In this document: positions 23,554 to 35,923 of the stretch, in pieces | How positions within the stretch are numbered: position 1 is the first letter of the stretch | Layout: every line of letters begins with the position of its first letter | NCBI GenBank assembly: GCA_000827205.1 | Contig: KN832561.1 | Location: 815,446 to 879,445 of the forward strand | DNA from: Plicaturopsis crispa FD-325 SS-3 | Lineage: Eukaryota > Basidiomycota > Agaricomycetes > Amylocorticiales > Amylocorticiaceae | Reading direction: 5' to 3' | Length of the DNA: 64,000 nt | Notes under the pieces: model-generated | What the model saw: the letters and a program-made list of their open reading frames with translations, nothing else | What the model was told of the DNA's origin: nothing | The model's database searches: none | Made by a program: the position numbers and the translations under genes

Positions 23554-26500
23554 TTAGCGATGCTTGTACTTCTCTTCATTCTCGAGGCGAACGTTTGGGT
23601 CCATGGTATTGTGAAGGCCCATCAAAGTCTTACTGACAGCCTCGCTAGCCCCGATCATTGGTTTCAATACCGCGATTGGTACTGCACGAATGACCGAGCG
23701 AACAGGTCCCTGCATGCATCGTCAGGTCAAAGGCATAAAAGCACTCAAACCCCGCACTCACCTCGTTACCAGACCTTTCGTACACCTCCATTGGCACAGC
23801 GAGGATTGTCTGTGCAGCAGAATTGAAGTTTCTCTGCAAGCTCTTGTACGCCGACTGGACTCCCTCCGCGACATTGTCCGGCTGCTCAGCGTACCTGCTG
23901 ATGAGCTCGGCCGCTTCGTCCTCGTCGCTCGAGCCTCGCTCCTGCTCCATAATATCTAGAGGGGAAATCTGCACCGCTTCCGCCGTGATAGAATCGTCGA
24001 ACCGACCACCGAGTACATGCTCTGCTTGCTCCAGGATGACCTGGGTGCCCGTCGCAAGGCGCGCGCCGAGCTTGATAGCTTCCATGGCGGTCGATTTCAC
24101 AAACGCGGTTGTCCCTTTCTGTACACCACGAACGATACGCCCGTCCTTCTTGTACTGGGCAATGGGGAGTAACACAAGGTCCGCGACTCCGGAGCCGACA
24201 TTCACCACAGATCGGATGGGTGCCACTCCGGAGATCACTTCCACCAGCTGAGTAGCCTTGACATCTGGTGTCCATAGATCATTCAAGAGGTCGAAAAGGC
24301 GTGGCCAGCCAGTGATCTGTGGGTCACAGTAAGCCGGGACAACGACAACGGAAAGATTGAATCCTCACCCCTGATAAAGTGATGTGTCTAAGCGTCATCT
24401 CTGCTCCGTCGAAATGGAAGAAATTCATTAGTTCGATTGTCTTTCCCTCGCGTAACGCCCTGTAATCCACACGACGTGGTTTGTAGTCCAGCTTCAGCCC
24501 GATCGGGAATATTTCGGCGTGCTCTGGATATATCAGATGAGTGATTGTTGTGACCTGTAGGATGACTAGTACGCACGGAAATATATCCCTTCACTAGGAG
24601 TATCAGATGGTGGTGCAGAAGGGGCATTCGGGTCTTGGAAACTGAAGAATTTCTTGAGGAAGTCGAGAGCATCTTGATCGACATAGAGCCTCAACGGCAA
24701 AATCTTCGCCTGTCATGTTCGGTCAGAGTAGTCAATCTCTCGATGAATCAAAATGCTTACCCTCAGCCTCGCCTCCTCTGATGGATGGTCGGCAACAGGG
24801 TGCACTGTGCGGATTTCCACACGCACCATGTTGGAATCAGTCTCGCGGACATTCCCTCGAGAATCGGCTCGCAGGTCTGTCAGGAACTTCTTCCACGTCG
24901 AGGTCTTGATGTGGTCCAGGATCTCGAGATCTCGAACGGTAGCAAAAGTTCTTGAGACCTCATCTCCTGGCCGGTATTGATCTACCTCTGCATCCACGCC
25001 GGATAGCCGAAACTCGATGCTAGGGCCTTTTGACCGGGTGAGACGCTTTCCATGGACGCGAGTGGACTTCGTTCGGCCCTTTCCAGACGGAGGACGTAAT
25101 GATTGCCACGAGCTTTGGCTGACCGAGTCGCCCTCATCGTTCAGCTCCTCATCGATGGCAGCAATGAGAGCTCCAGGCTCTAGCTCGTTCACGTCCTGCT
25201 CCAAGCCTATGTAGACTGAATTGAAAAGCACGGCGCTAGTCTCTTCGTCAAGGCTAGGATCCTGGGTTTGTCCATTGGCTACCAGCTGTCGTATCTTTGC
25301 TAGTCGCCGCCTCATATCCTTGACTTCGTCCTCGATCATCTTCCTGGTACGCGCCCAATCATAGCCATCGTACAGGAACAGAGTGACGTCGCAGTTATGG
25401 ACGCGAACAGATAGTGTTGTGTCGCGAGATCTAGGTGGAAATAAGACTGGTGAGAAAGTTCGGAAAGCGATTGTACTTACTTGCTTGCTCCCCCAACTGC
25501 TTCAGGTGGGATCGTATCAAAGTGGTTCTCAACATAATTGAGTGGACGCAGCATCGTGATGGTCTCGCCACCGACACTTGAGATGACGCCCATCTGTTGT
25601 CCACCCGGAGTTGGTGTCACTGTCCCCTTCTCTGTGTCCAGGTCGAATTCGTCCAGATCGTCGTCGCGTAACTCGCGAAGACCTGCAGCTGCGCTAAAAG
25701 AGTCGTCCAAATAGTCCAGGTTCGAAGGTAGATCATCGCTAATCATGTCAGGAGCAGGGCCGACATCTGGTGCGCGTCGGAACGCATGTTCATCCACAGT
25801 AGCTGTGAGCAATTGCACGTTAGTGGGTTTCGATGGTTCATGCTCGAATCGCACTGACACATGATTCCGCGACGACTCGGTCTTTGTTCAGAGACCATTG
25901 ATGGTGCTGGCCTTGGCTTTGGCTGAGCTCTTCAAAGTTTCTATAAGACTGCTATGGGAGCGCAGAAGAGATGCAGCTACTTACTGAGGATCAGGAGGGG
26001 GTTTAAATGCAGAAGTCAGGTCTCCTATGAAAGCTCCAAGGGGTGCTCCCGTGTCTGCGCAAAGATGTGCCCGAAGATCAAGCCTATCAACCAGAACCTG
26101 TAGACGCCCAATGCATCAGTGGTTTGGTGCGTACAAAAGCGATGGCATATCTTACTCGAACATCCGGAAGTTTATCCGCTGTGCTGCTGTTGAATCCTAG
26201 ATCGAGGTCAGCTACCTCAGCAAGTAAGGCGTATCCTGATCCCTGTGGCGCCCTTCAGTTTCAAACGTACTTACACGACCATAGGACGAACCTTCCAGTA
26301 CGCAACCCCTGAGGTAGGCACCAAGGCCTTCGTTCCAGCATCGTTGGTCCCCGTCACTGGACGCGAATCATCGATGAACAAAACTGACGAGGGGGGCGAG
26401 GGCGGCAGAAGGAGGTGGAAGGACGTTTCCGGGGAATCGCCAACAAGGTCCGTCGAGAATTCGAGGTCACCTACGTGGAACACCAAGGAGCCGGGATGCG

Positions 26501-29500
26501 TGGGCGCCAAAGCGCGGATGGAGCCGTCCATGATCTTCACGTTCACTCGTGTGCATTCGCTTGGGATGACGGATTCGAAAGTCTGTGGGTGTATGCATTA
26601 GACATCACACTGAAGCCAGCTGGACCTCGAGACGTACACCAGGCGGAGCTTTGAAGAATCGTCCTAAGTCAGTAGTCCATTTCAAGTCGGGATACAACGT
26701 ATACGTGAAGCCCCATAGAGTGACCTTGACCCTCGACTCTTTGGCTGTAGTCCCAGGAAGAACCAACGAAGTGAATCGCACTTTGAGTAAAGTTTTCGGT
26801 GCTGAAGACTGCAGGGAATTAGGAAAGACGTATCGCAAGTTGAAAACACTCACCAGACTTCGCGGACTAGTCAGTGACATCATAGATATCCGTGAATTAG
26901 ATGAGGATGTATCGTCAATATTGAGATCCATAACTCCAACGGTGAACACAGTCTCGTTCTAAGCGGGAACGATGAGGAAGAGCACGCTATAAAGTGCGCG
27001 GTAGCGTACCTTGCCCTCAGGTTTCATTTCCATTAGTACGTCGATATCTGAGGACGAGATATCGAACGGCCGAAAACCCACGAACTCGTCGTGTTCGCGA
27101 GGGACAAACAATCTCACGAATGCTAAAGGACGAATGTCAGTCTACCCCAGACACAACAGTAGCGGTGTGTGACAGCTTACCTTCGGAAATGACGAGTTTG
27201 ATCACTGTCTCGCTAGGTCGCTGGGTAGAGGTGTCCTCGCGACGGACAGTGAAACCGCTACCGCTCTCGCTTTCGCTGCTTCCGTTCCGTCTAGAGGTTT
27301 TGGCAAAGAATCGACTGCCGATAATGCTCGAGTCGCGACTCTCGCCTTTCTCTGTACCTGTGTCCTCCATACCGCTACCCAAAGTGCGTTCGACAAATTG
27401 AGCCGCATCATCCACGAATAGTTGTATACCATCGAACAAAGGTTTCGATACACTTGCATGCAATGACGGGATGTCGAAGGCTACGACAAGAGTGTGCGGT
27501 TTATGAGGGTCGGGTGAGGACTGCGTCGAGTTGGATTGGGTCAGTGTTATACGAGGCGGTAATGGAGGCCGAGGCCGGGTAACAGTTGGCAAAGCGTGTG
27601 CGCCGAACGTAGGGGTGTTGTTCATTGCGTCCGTGGACTGGTCCTCTGGGAGAAGCGGCCCGAGGGACAGCACCGCGCTCGCGGTAGTATCGTCTTTCAA
27701 CGATACCGCAACTACCAGCCGTTGGCACTGTGCAGACAATATGCTATCCCTTCCTATGTCCTCCTCATGACCAGATGACCCACTCGAAGCGAACCGTGCG
27801 GTCGGTGGTGCACGATTTGGGGGTTCCGAGGGGATGTCGAGTTTGATTTGGTGTAAGTCAAGTACGATTGAGCCGGAACGCTGTGCGTATTTTGGCGGTG
27901 AAGGGCATCGAATCTCGGTTCTGATCATCGAGAACATGACAGCAATATATATCGCCTGACTGTGGTCAGTTCCATGCTACAGACAGAATTGTTAAATGCA
28001 TGACCCCGTAGCGAAATAAAAGACGACTTGCCGTTCGTTTAGATTTCCTCTTCATACCACCCTTGGGCTTGGGTTGCGGGTCTCGATAGTCGAGATCGAG
28101 GTCCAAATCCTGTAAGACTAGCTTCTCTAACCGACGCCGTTCCCTTTCTTTCTCTCTCTCCCGCTCTCTAGCCGTTCGCGGGCCAGGTGTTGCAGGTGGC
28201 GTCCCCTCGTCGTCGTCCGTATCAGCACCTTCAGTATCATCACCTTCGCTGTCAGGATCGGCGTCAGGGCTCTCGTCAGACGCCATCGGTGGGGCAACGT
28301 CGAGGCTGGATCCGACGGCCTCGTCCAAGAACCTCAACGTCTCGTCGCAAAGGACCAGGCCAACGTCTATGAAGATATGCAAAGGAACTATATTCACTTC
28401 CACGCTGCTGTCCTCGCTGACACCCTTATCCCTTCGCTTTCCGTGAGCGGCAGGCTTCGACGGTAAGATTATTTTCCCGGTAGCAACAATAGCACGGGGA
28501 AGGGTTTCTGGACCTTTGAGGCCTTCACTCCCCGCAAACGGGGATTTGGATGGTGACGACGGCGACGCTCCCATAGGAGTTTGGCTATCCCGTCGGGAGT
28601 GCTTGCTAGGCTTTGGTTTTAATTTACTGCGCCATGTCGAAACCCTTGAGCTTCCACGGTGCGTCGGGTCCGTCCAATCCATGACAGCGAATGAAGGTAA
28701 CTGGGGATCTCCTCGCGAGGGGTCTGGATGGGTATGGATAGATGAGTATTGGGATGGTAAATGGTGGTCTGTGATGAGAAGTGGTGAGGCGGATAACTCC
28801 TGGTCTTGGGTCGACTGGGAGGGCGGCGCACGAAACGCGAAGGCGGATAATTCGTGGCAAGCAAGAGTCAGCGTGACAATCGTAGGACCTGTCTCTCGGG
28901 GGTTCTCCCTTGGCCGCTTCTGAGCGGTGCTTAGCGCGGTCGGTGTTGGGGTCGAGAGTAACGCCGAGGCTGACACTCCTTCGACGTGCACTCTCAGATA
29001 CCCATGAGGTAGTCGCGGGGGCACGAGAGGCCGATTCCAAAAGTCAGCCATGGAAGCTACTGATGCGGAAGATGTGCAAGACACAGGAAGAACCAAAACA
29101 ACGACCCCTCTGATCGTGGCACTTGCCTCAACGGCCAGTCCAAGGAATGCTGCAGAAGTCCCCGGAGAAGAGCTCGCGGGCGTAGTAGGCACTACAGGAG
29201 AGCGATGTGATCCCCATGCACGCGCTACATCCAGCAGAGCGCGGACTTGCCACGCCTGGAACGCACATGCTAAAACGCCTGCCGAAAGCGATACCTTCAG
29301 TCGTTCGCTTTCTTGAACTCGCGACGCTTGAGAGGGTAACGAGCTGGACGATGGTTCGGTACTTGGCTGTGGCCGGCGGCTCGGCGGAGGCGTGGTCATT
29401 CGAATGACGATTGGCTCAGAGCCAAATGACAATATCGTCTCGTCCCTCGGCAATTGCGACTCGTCGGGTATCGATGTTGGCGCGGGCGACGGTGGCGCAG

Positions 29501-30833
29501 AATGGTGGCATGTTTCCGAAGACACCGTGCTTTCGACATCATCCGCTCTTCGATCGCCAGGAGACGGTGTCACACTTCTACTCTCTGGCACACTACCGCC
29601 GTCGTCCAAGTCGTTTGAAGCAAAGGGAGACTCCTCCACCTCGTGGACAGTCGATATTGCACTCTGGTACATGCTACTCGCGACGGAGCTCGAGGGGGAC
29701 GGCGGCCGCGGCGGGAGTGACGCAAGTGACTGTGACATCATGAGTTGTGTATCCTCGTCAAGGGACGATGACGAAGATGAGGGCGAGGCAGAGCGTGTGG
29801 GAGACGGCGGGGCATTCGAATAAATCGACGCTGAAGGCGCAGGGGATACAGGGGACGCGGTCGATGGTGTGAGTGGCGCGGGCGATGTGTGCTTCGGAGG
29901 CACTAGGGTACGCGCAGAGACACTGACCCCAGATATCGTTAGTGTTCTACTCTGTCCTTCAGGTGTCCGAGGATCTTCTAACACCCCTCGGTCAGGCGTG
30001 TCCGTTGTAGGCGTTGCGCCTTGCGGATCAGTATCGCGACTGGCCTCGGTACCGTAGGTAACATCCTGCACAGAGAACGTGAAACACGCGTTTTCAGGGA
30101 GGACAATACTAATCTTGGTATCGACTGCCGCAAACTCGAACCGCGCGAGAAGCCGCTCGATGAGGGTGGCAAACATGGACACGCCTGACGGATCTGCTTC
30201 CCCGTGGAAGTCTTCATCTTCGGGAGCAGATATGAATGGATTAAGACCACCAGGAACATGCTGATCGTCGTCTACAGAAGATGTTGAAGCGGCGAGGTCA
30301 GCGTGAAATGATTCACGGAGAGTAGCCTCCTCTCGCGGGTCTAATTCGTCGTGGATAAATGAGTCTGCAACGGATGCTACAGAATCGGCCAGGTTGACAG
30401 AGGGGAACGGAACATCCGAAGTATTCGGATCGAGGTAGAAGGTGAGGTGGAGAGACTCCAGGGAGAAGCCCAGAGTCGACGTGAGGGGGTTTGGCCATGG
30501 TATTCGCGCAGTGACTGAAGCAATGGAGCCATCGTGAAGTTTGAGGGGGAGTCCGGCGAGATGTGAGTTGATCGCCTATTGTAAATTCAGAATATGGTAT
30601 TAAGCGAAGGAAATGGGAAGGCATACGTCGTTGTCCAACTCGAGGTCTTTAATCTGGACATACCCTGAGCCTATTTGAGAATCAATCTGATTGATATCCA
30701 GTTGTCCCGGCTTCAGGAGATGTCCAAGGGATTTCTTGAGCACAAATGACAAGAATCTGCGTTGGATTGTCGACGGCAGCGCAAAGTCGATGGAGGGAAG
30801 CCCTGGGATCCATGACCAGTACCACGAAGACAT
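23554..30833 (-). CDS. ATG2: Autophagy-related lipid-transfer protein Atg2
   Basis: Atg2 is the rod-shaped bridge that moves lipids from the ER to the growing phagophore, working with Atg9 and Atg18. The gene spans 7.3 kb with many short introns and encodes around 2,000 residues, typical for Atg2. The N-terminal chorein-type region is clear: [20 protein letters not shown], then [20 protein letters not shown] Ser/Pro-rich low-complexity stretch lies at about 29.9-28.5 kb, followed by an acidic patch. The C-terminal ATG_C region includes [38 protein letters not shown] and [20 protein letters not shown], and the protein ends with ENEEKYKHR at 23554. The start [17 protein letters not shown] matches the conserved Atg2 N-terminus. 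Individual intron borders in the middle were not all resolved. Confidence 0.95.
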
Positions 30834-31341
30834 GGTTCATCAACTCTGTTGGCTTGAGCATCGGCAGTCCGTCGCGTACTTGAAAGCACTAGAGCCTCAC
30901 CTTTTCACCCTACGGCAATGAACAGCTCTGTATCCAAGCGCCCTCACGCGATTCGTAGCTCAAAGCAAGGCCAAGATTCTGAATCGCAAAGCTCGGTGCA
31001 GACCTGGGTGTCTGCTGCAGCGCGACCGTTCGCGATCCTGACACGAAGTTCGATTCAGCAAGGACCCTTAGTAGTTAGAGAACGAGAGCTGCTTGTGGCC
31101 GGAGTAGACGAGGAGGCTAGGACGTCGGACGCGCAGCTGCAGCAGAAGAGACTTCCCCATGCGACCACGTGGCTTTCGGTACAGTTAAGTAGATCAGTCG
31201 CGCTGCGTCGACGCGTTCCCTTGCCTTGATATTTTGTGCACCTATCAGTCCAGGACTTGATGAAATAAATCGTCAAGGCTGTGATGGTAGCAGAAAATCA
31301 ATACTCTATGGATTCCATTGAGTCTCCAGGTACACATGAAT
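30834..31341. other. Intergenic: ATG2 upstream and esterase 3' region
   Basis: These 508 bases separate two minus-strand genes. A plus-strand frame at 30918-31229 has no family features. I see no clear promoter element. Confidence 0.55.
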
Positions 31342-32475
31342 CTACGCGTCAGACTCTTCAGTCTGCTTCACTCCGTTCAAGAATTGGGCCAAGTCTCTTG
31401 CCACAAAATTGTGCACTTTGGTACCCGGATGAATGTGGTCAATCCATATCTCGCCCCCTTGTTTTCTCAAATCCTTCGCCGGTACACCGTGTCCAGTGGG
31501 ATCGTCGAGAAATCGCGTAAATGTCTCGTACGAGGAGAACATCATTGTCGTGATGTCAGGGTGTGCGGCTGAGAATGTGCGAATCGCAGCGAGCAGAGTT
31601 TCGTTCCAATGCTTGAACCGTGGCGCGAGATAATCGGCCCTCGTCTCGGGGACTTTGCGTATTAATAGGGTGTAGAAACTATCCGTCAGTTAAGTACTAT
31701 TCAGGTAGATATATGGATACATACCTGCCGGGGATCTCTCGACGGGGGGAACGTCAATGAAGAGGAAGTTCCGAGCACCCACAGCGTACAGCTTTTCGTG
31801 GGCGGATAGAAGGATATCTATACGGCCAGCATGGTCTTCTTCTGGGGACTGTCTACAGAGATCGAAGTTCAGGGTGTTCACGAATCTACGGAAACAGCTA
31901 CGTACCCGCAATCATTGATGCCCACCCATGTAACTAAGCATTCGAGGTCAGTCAGTTCAGCTCACGGCACCCAGCAGACGACCCTGTACTCACCGAATAA
32001 AGAGTTATTTCCGGTCCAAGTATCGTCACTCGGTTCCACAGCGGCGTGGTACGGTAAGAAATGCCGTTCGACTTGAGTAGAAACACCGTGGACGGTATCA
32101 CCACCTACAGCAAAATCATACACCAAAATCGGGGGCTCGTCGACCTGCTTCCCGTCCAAGTCTACTGCCGTCTTCTTGGATGGATTGTACCGTATACGTG
32201 GCGCGTATTTACTGAGCAGATGTCCTACCCAGTTGGGCTGGTTGTCCTCTGTAAATGGGTATCCGGGGTAAGGAAGACCTAACGGGTCCCTTCGCGTGGG
32301 CGGAGTAAATTTCGACCTCATCGCAACGGAGCTATATGAATCACCACTAGATTATATAGTCAGAGAGAGTAAGTTGTCGAGGTCTGATGAGACACGGTGC
32401 GGCTTACAATACGATTAGGTGCTTAATCTTCGTAAACTCGGGCCAACTTCTGCTGAGCTGGATGACCACCGACAT
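31342..32475 (-). CDS. GDSL/SGNH-hydrolase (CE16-like esterase)
   Basis: This is an SGNH-fold esterase resembling fungal carbohydrate esterase family 16 acetylesterases. The catalytic Ser block is KHLIVFGDSYSSVAMRS, formed across the first intron; block III is WVGINDC with its Asn; and the Asp-His pair is DHIHPGTKVH near the C-terminus. The segment ILVYDFAVGGDTVHGVSTQV supplies the block II glycine region. The start at 32475 (MSVVIQLSRSWPEFTK) places the GDS motif about 25 residues in, with no room for a signal peptide, whereas many CE16 enzymes are secreted. Either this one is intracellular or an upstream exon was missed. Length is about 300 residues. Substrate is unknown. Confidence 0.85.
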
Positions 32476-32703
32476 TTTCGACGGCTCTGTGGAGAATTCT
32501 AGGGGACGTGTTCGACGGCGTCGAAATCTTGATAGAAAGTGAGTAGAAAACGATGGCATGGCCGCATGTCGTCCCGAACGTTGTGCACTGCATGATGGGC
32601 GAAAGCAGAAACAGGGGTTATTAATTTATTAATTTAGACCGGAAACAGCAGAACACAACGCGAACGCGTCAAAGCCGCGCATAAATCTCTATCTGCAACC
32701 ACC

Positions 32704-34079
32704 ATGAGTTCCTCTGCACTCGACGATATTTGGGATGAACCGGTAGCATCTTCGTCGCGGCCCAGTCCGCGCCCTCGTCAAGACTCCGATTCTGACAACG
32801 ACGCGCACCGCCCCGCTAAACGACGACGGTCTTCCCAGCTCTTTCTGCCCGACTCCGATGACGAGGATGATATACAAGTTTCCGAACCCGCAGCAGCAAA
32901 AGCGCCGACATCTAGTGTGCGCCCTGACATAGACGCGATGTTTGCTGACCTCGACGACGACGAGGACCTCGCGTTCGCACCGCTTCCACCCTCGCTCGAT
33001 CGCGACGCGTTGCGCAAGCAGGCAGACGCCAAACACGCTGCCGCCCTTAGCCTCACGCCACACGCTATCGCACCAAGTAGCTCTCCACCACGCGACTTTG
33101 GCGACGACGCGAAGAAGGGCAGGAACGGAGAGGAGAAGAAGGAGCGGAAGAAGGTGGCGCGACTTGACGAGACGCGTCTGCTGGGACCAGACGGATTTCC
33201 TGCTCTCATCCAGAGCACGAAGGGATTCAAATCGAAAGGAAAGGGCCATGAAGTGGGTCCTCTACGATCCGTCTTTACGGTGTTTGTGCTCATAGGAAAC
33301 ATGAATAGGTGCAGGATCTTAACCGTCTACTCAATATATACCAATTTTGGACCCACAAGATGTATCCAAAGACACAATTTCGTGACACCGTCCAACGAAT
33401 AGAGAAATTGTGCCACTCCAGACGTATGCATGTAAGTGCACACTGATACAACGCCAACGCCCTACCCAACTCTAATTTCCACTCTCAACAGGTAGCGTTA
33501 AGTGTATGGCACGACGAGGCTAAAGGCATCGTCAAAGGAGAAAAGGCAGATGATGCAATCGACCTCGCATCTGATGCTGAAGTCGACGACGAAGCTGCGG
33601 ACAATGACCGCGGCAAGAATGACACTTCCCGTTCATCGCTGCCCCCGTCCTCCGCATCCGAGCCCGATGGCGACGACTTCGATATCGACGCCCTGATCCG
33701 CGAGGAAGAAGAGCGCGCTGCAGACCTTGCCCGCCAAGCCGCGGCTGCAGCACCTAGCACGTCGAACGACGATGACGAGGAAGCGTTGTGGGGAGCGCTT
33801 GGCGAGATGCCACCGTCATCTTCCCCCGCACGCCCCCCTCCTGCACGCGACGAATTTGACGAGATGTGGGACATGGCACGAGAAATGGAGGATGAGATGC
33901 AGATGCAGGTTGACTCGAATGGCCACGGAGATGGGGAGCCTATGGACACCACTGGTGGAAGAAAGGAGGACGTTGGAAGAGCGGATAAAGAGAATGAGAA
34001 AGTTGGCGAGGCAGAAGTACTACAGGCAGAAGCAGCTAAGCCGACTAATAGTGAGGGCTGGGATGATATGTATCTGTAA
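32704..34079 (+). CDS. CSM3: Replication fork protection factor Csm3/Swi3 (TIPIN homologue)
   Basis: Csm3 pairs with Tof1 to hold the replisome together at paused forks and to support checkpoint signalling. Exons 32704-33252, 33315-33431 and 33492-34079 give 417 residues. The Swi3 domain is visible: RLLGPDGFPALIQSTKGFKS, then EDLNRLLNIYQFWTHKMYPK and RRMHVALSVWHDEAKG. The flanks are acidic and Ser-rich, with a basic patch RPAKRRRSSQLFLPDSDDED near the N-terminus. The acidic C-terminus, with EEALWGALGEM and EFDEMWDMAREMEDEM, is typical of the family and may include an RPA-binding stretch (inference). It ends SEGWDDMYL and converges on the small RlpA-like gene. Confidence 0.9.
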
Positions 34080-34362
34080 TTTAGGACCGCGACGTATTGT
34101 CCTGACATGTTGAGGAGGCTTGAGCACATCAACGTGGTGAAGCTTGAAAGACTATACCCTGCAAGTAGTTCTGATGAAGCGCGTTGAAAAAGGTGAGGAA
34201 AGGTAACATTGGTAGAGTAGGTTGAGGATACATGTGCATATAGCGCTACAGGAATTGATTCTCTACAATTGGCGTGCTACCTTGCGATAATGTGATACAG
34301 GGTTGGAAAACTTCTGGAACGGGAAACGACAGTGGAAAAAGAGCGTGTACGGGGCTAGCGGA

Positions 34363-34919
34363 TCAGAGGTACCACCACCTCACGGCAACGACACCATCAT
34401 CAAGCGAGGCGAAGTGTTTGAACAAAGAAGGCGACATGTCTACGAGTATAGGTTAGTCTTCCGTAGATAGACGGATGACGGATATTTAGGCATACCTAGG
34501 TCGCCGGCCTCGCAAGAGGGGCAGGAGTCGCGGACGAGAGCGGTAGCGGTCTTTCCGTTCGCCTTGATTTTGATTTTCTGCGGTGAAAATAAGCTAAACG
34601 ATCGATTGTTGAAGAAACAGGGAGGGGAGGGACATACGTGGTCGCAGTGCGATCCGCTGGCATAGTCAGACGTGGGGAGCGCGACAATCCAGTCGGAGTC
34701 CTTGTTGGTCTTTCCACAGTTGCCCAGACCAACGTTGAACCAGGTACCCTGAAGATGATAGTCAGTATCAAGCATCCTAACGAAAAAAGTAGGCGGACAT
34801 ACAGTCCCGGAGTGCGCGCGCTTGGCAAGAGTCTCAGCCTCGACGGGGCTGGCGACGGCAAAGGACAGGAACGCGGCAACGAAGGCCGCAAGGATGAAGA
34901 ACATGGAGACACGGGACAT
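34363..34919 (-). CDS. Small secreted RlpA-like double-psi beta-barrel protein
   Basis: This small secreted protein of about 130 residues consists of a signal peptide (MSRVSMFFILAAFVAAFLSF, cut near AVASP) and one barwin/RlpA-like barrel. It has four exons; the last begins after a GTATGC donor and reads DMSPSLFKHFASLDDGVVAV with a WWYL end. The barrel shows GTWFNVGLGNCGKTNKDSDW and VRDSCPSCEAGDLDMSPSLF, with the conserved Asp and paired cysteines. A Lys-Arg before AHSGT could be a Kex2-type propeptide site. A TATAAA lies at 35034-35039, 115 bases upstream. Proteins of this shape include expansin-like and inhibitor-like members; the role here is unknown. Confidence 0.85.
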
Positions 34920-35923
34920 TTTTGGTGCAGTTGGTCGGGTGTGGGGGGGAAACCGTAAGTTGGCTTGGAGGCGGTTAACTGCGAATACGAATCGAATGAA
35001 TCGTGAGGGCTTTCATCCCTCGATTGTCGCGCCTTTATACCCTGAGTTACCTGGGGCCCCGAGAGCCCAAGAAAATTTCAATGTTTCCATGATGGCGTAA
35101 AGGACACCAGAAAACGGGGCAGAGGAGATGCCAAGATGGGAAAGAGGTTAAAAGGATTGCAATCACAACGAGGGAGAATGAGGGAGTGCGACACCAGAAA
35201 ATAATCGCAAGGCACAAAGAAAGGGGCTCCGAGGCGAAGGTAGCGAAGTTGTGTCCCAATGCGGTCGCAATGTATGAAACGAGGGGTGTGCCCTGGAATT
35301 TTTCGGAAATTAAACGGTAAAAACCGGCGTCAGCCGGTCAACGACAGTGTCCCGGTGCTCGAAAAATATTCGGGGCAGAGAACGGGGGAATAATTTGGAG
35401 GTGCATGAAGGCGATGGGGGTGAAAACACTCGCGAAAGGTCTGCCAATCACGTCGAGCTATCGGGCATCGGAGGCAAAATTTCAAAGGAGACCGACTCCT
35501 GAAGCATAGTTGCCAAATAAACTGGAACTCACCACACAAAGAATCTATCCAACACTAGCATCCGCGAGATGCTCTGGGCGTCAATTCGAGTAATCCAGTG
35601 TATTATTTCATAGTTGGGACAATGACGAGAGGATTTTGGGTGCTGCTACAGAGAACTTCGATGGTCAGGCGACCGATTATTGGTGTGCTAATCTATTTGG
35701 GGTGGAGGTGGCCTGCGTGCCTAGAGCTCAGAGTAGAACAACGATGAGAGTCTGTAGGACTTACGTCGTATGTACATATGTGGTGTTGTGTCGCATGGTG
35801 GGGGCAAGGCAGGGAGAACCCGGTGGATGCTCAACGATGGTTGAAAGCCCTAGAAAATATAAACGATTGCCCGTAAGTCCTCGACGCGTGTACACTCGGT
35901 GACTAAAACAAACCCTGAACGTT
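34920..35923. other. Intergenic: TATA-containing promoter of the small RlpA-like gene
   Basis: A TATAAA on the minus strand lies at 35034-35039. The remaining 0.9 kb, up to the stop of the homeodomain-like gene, holds no supported gene. Confidence 0.55.
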
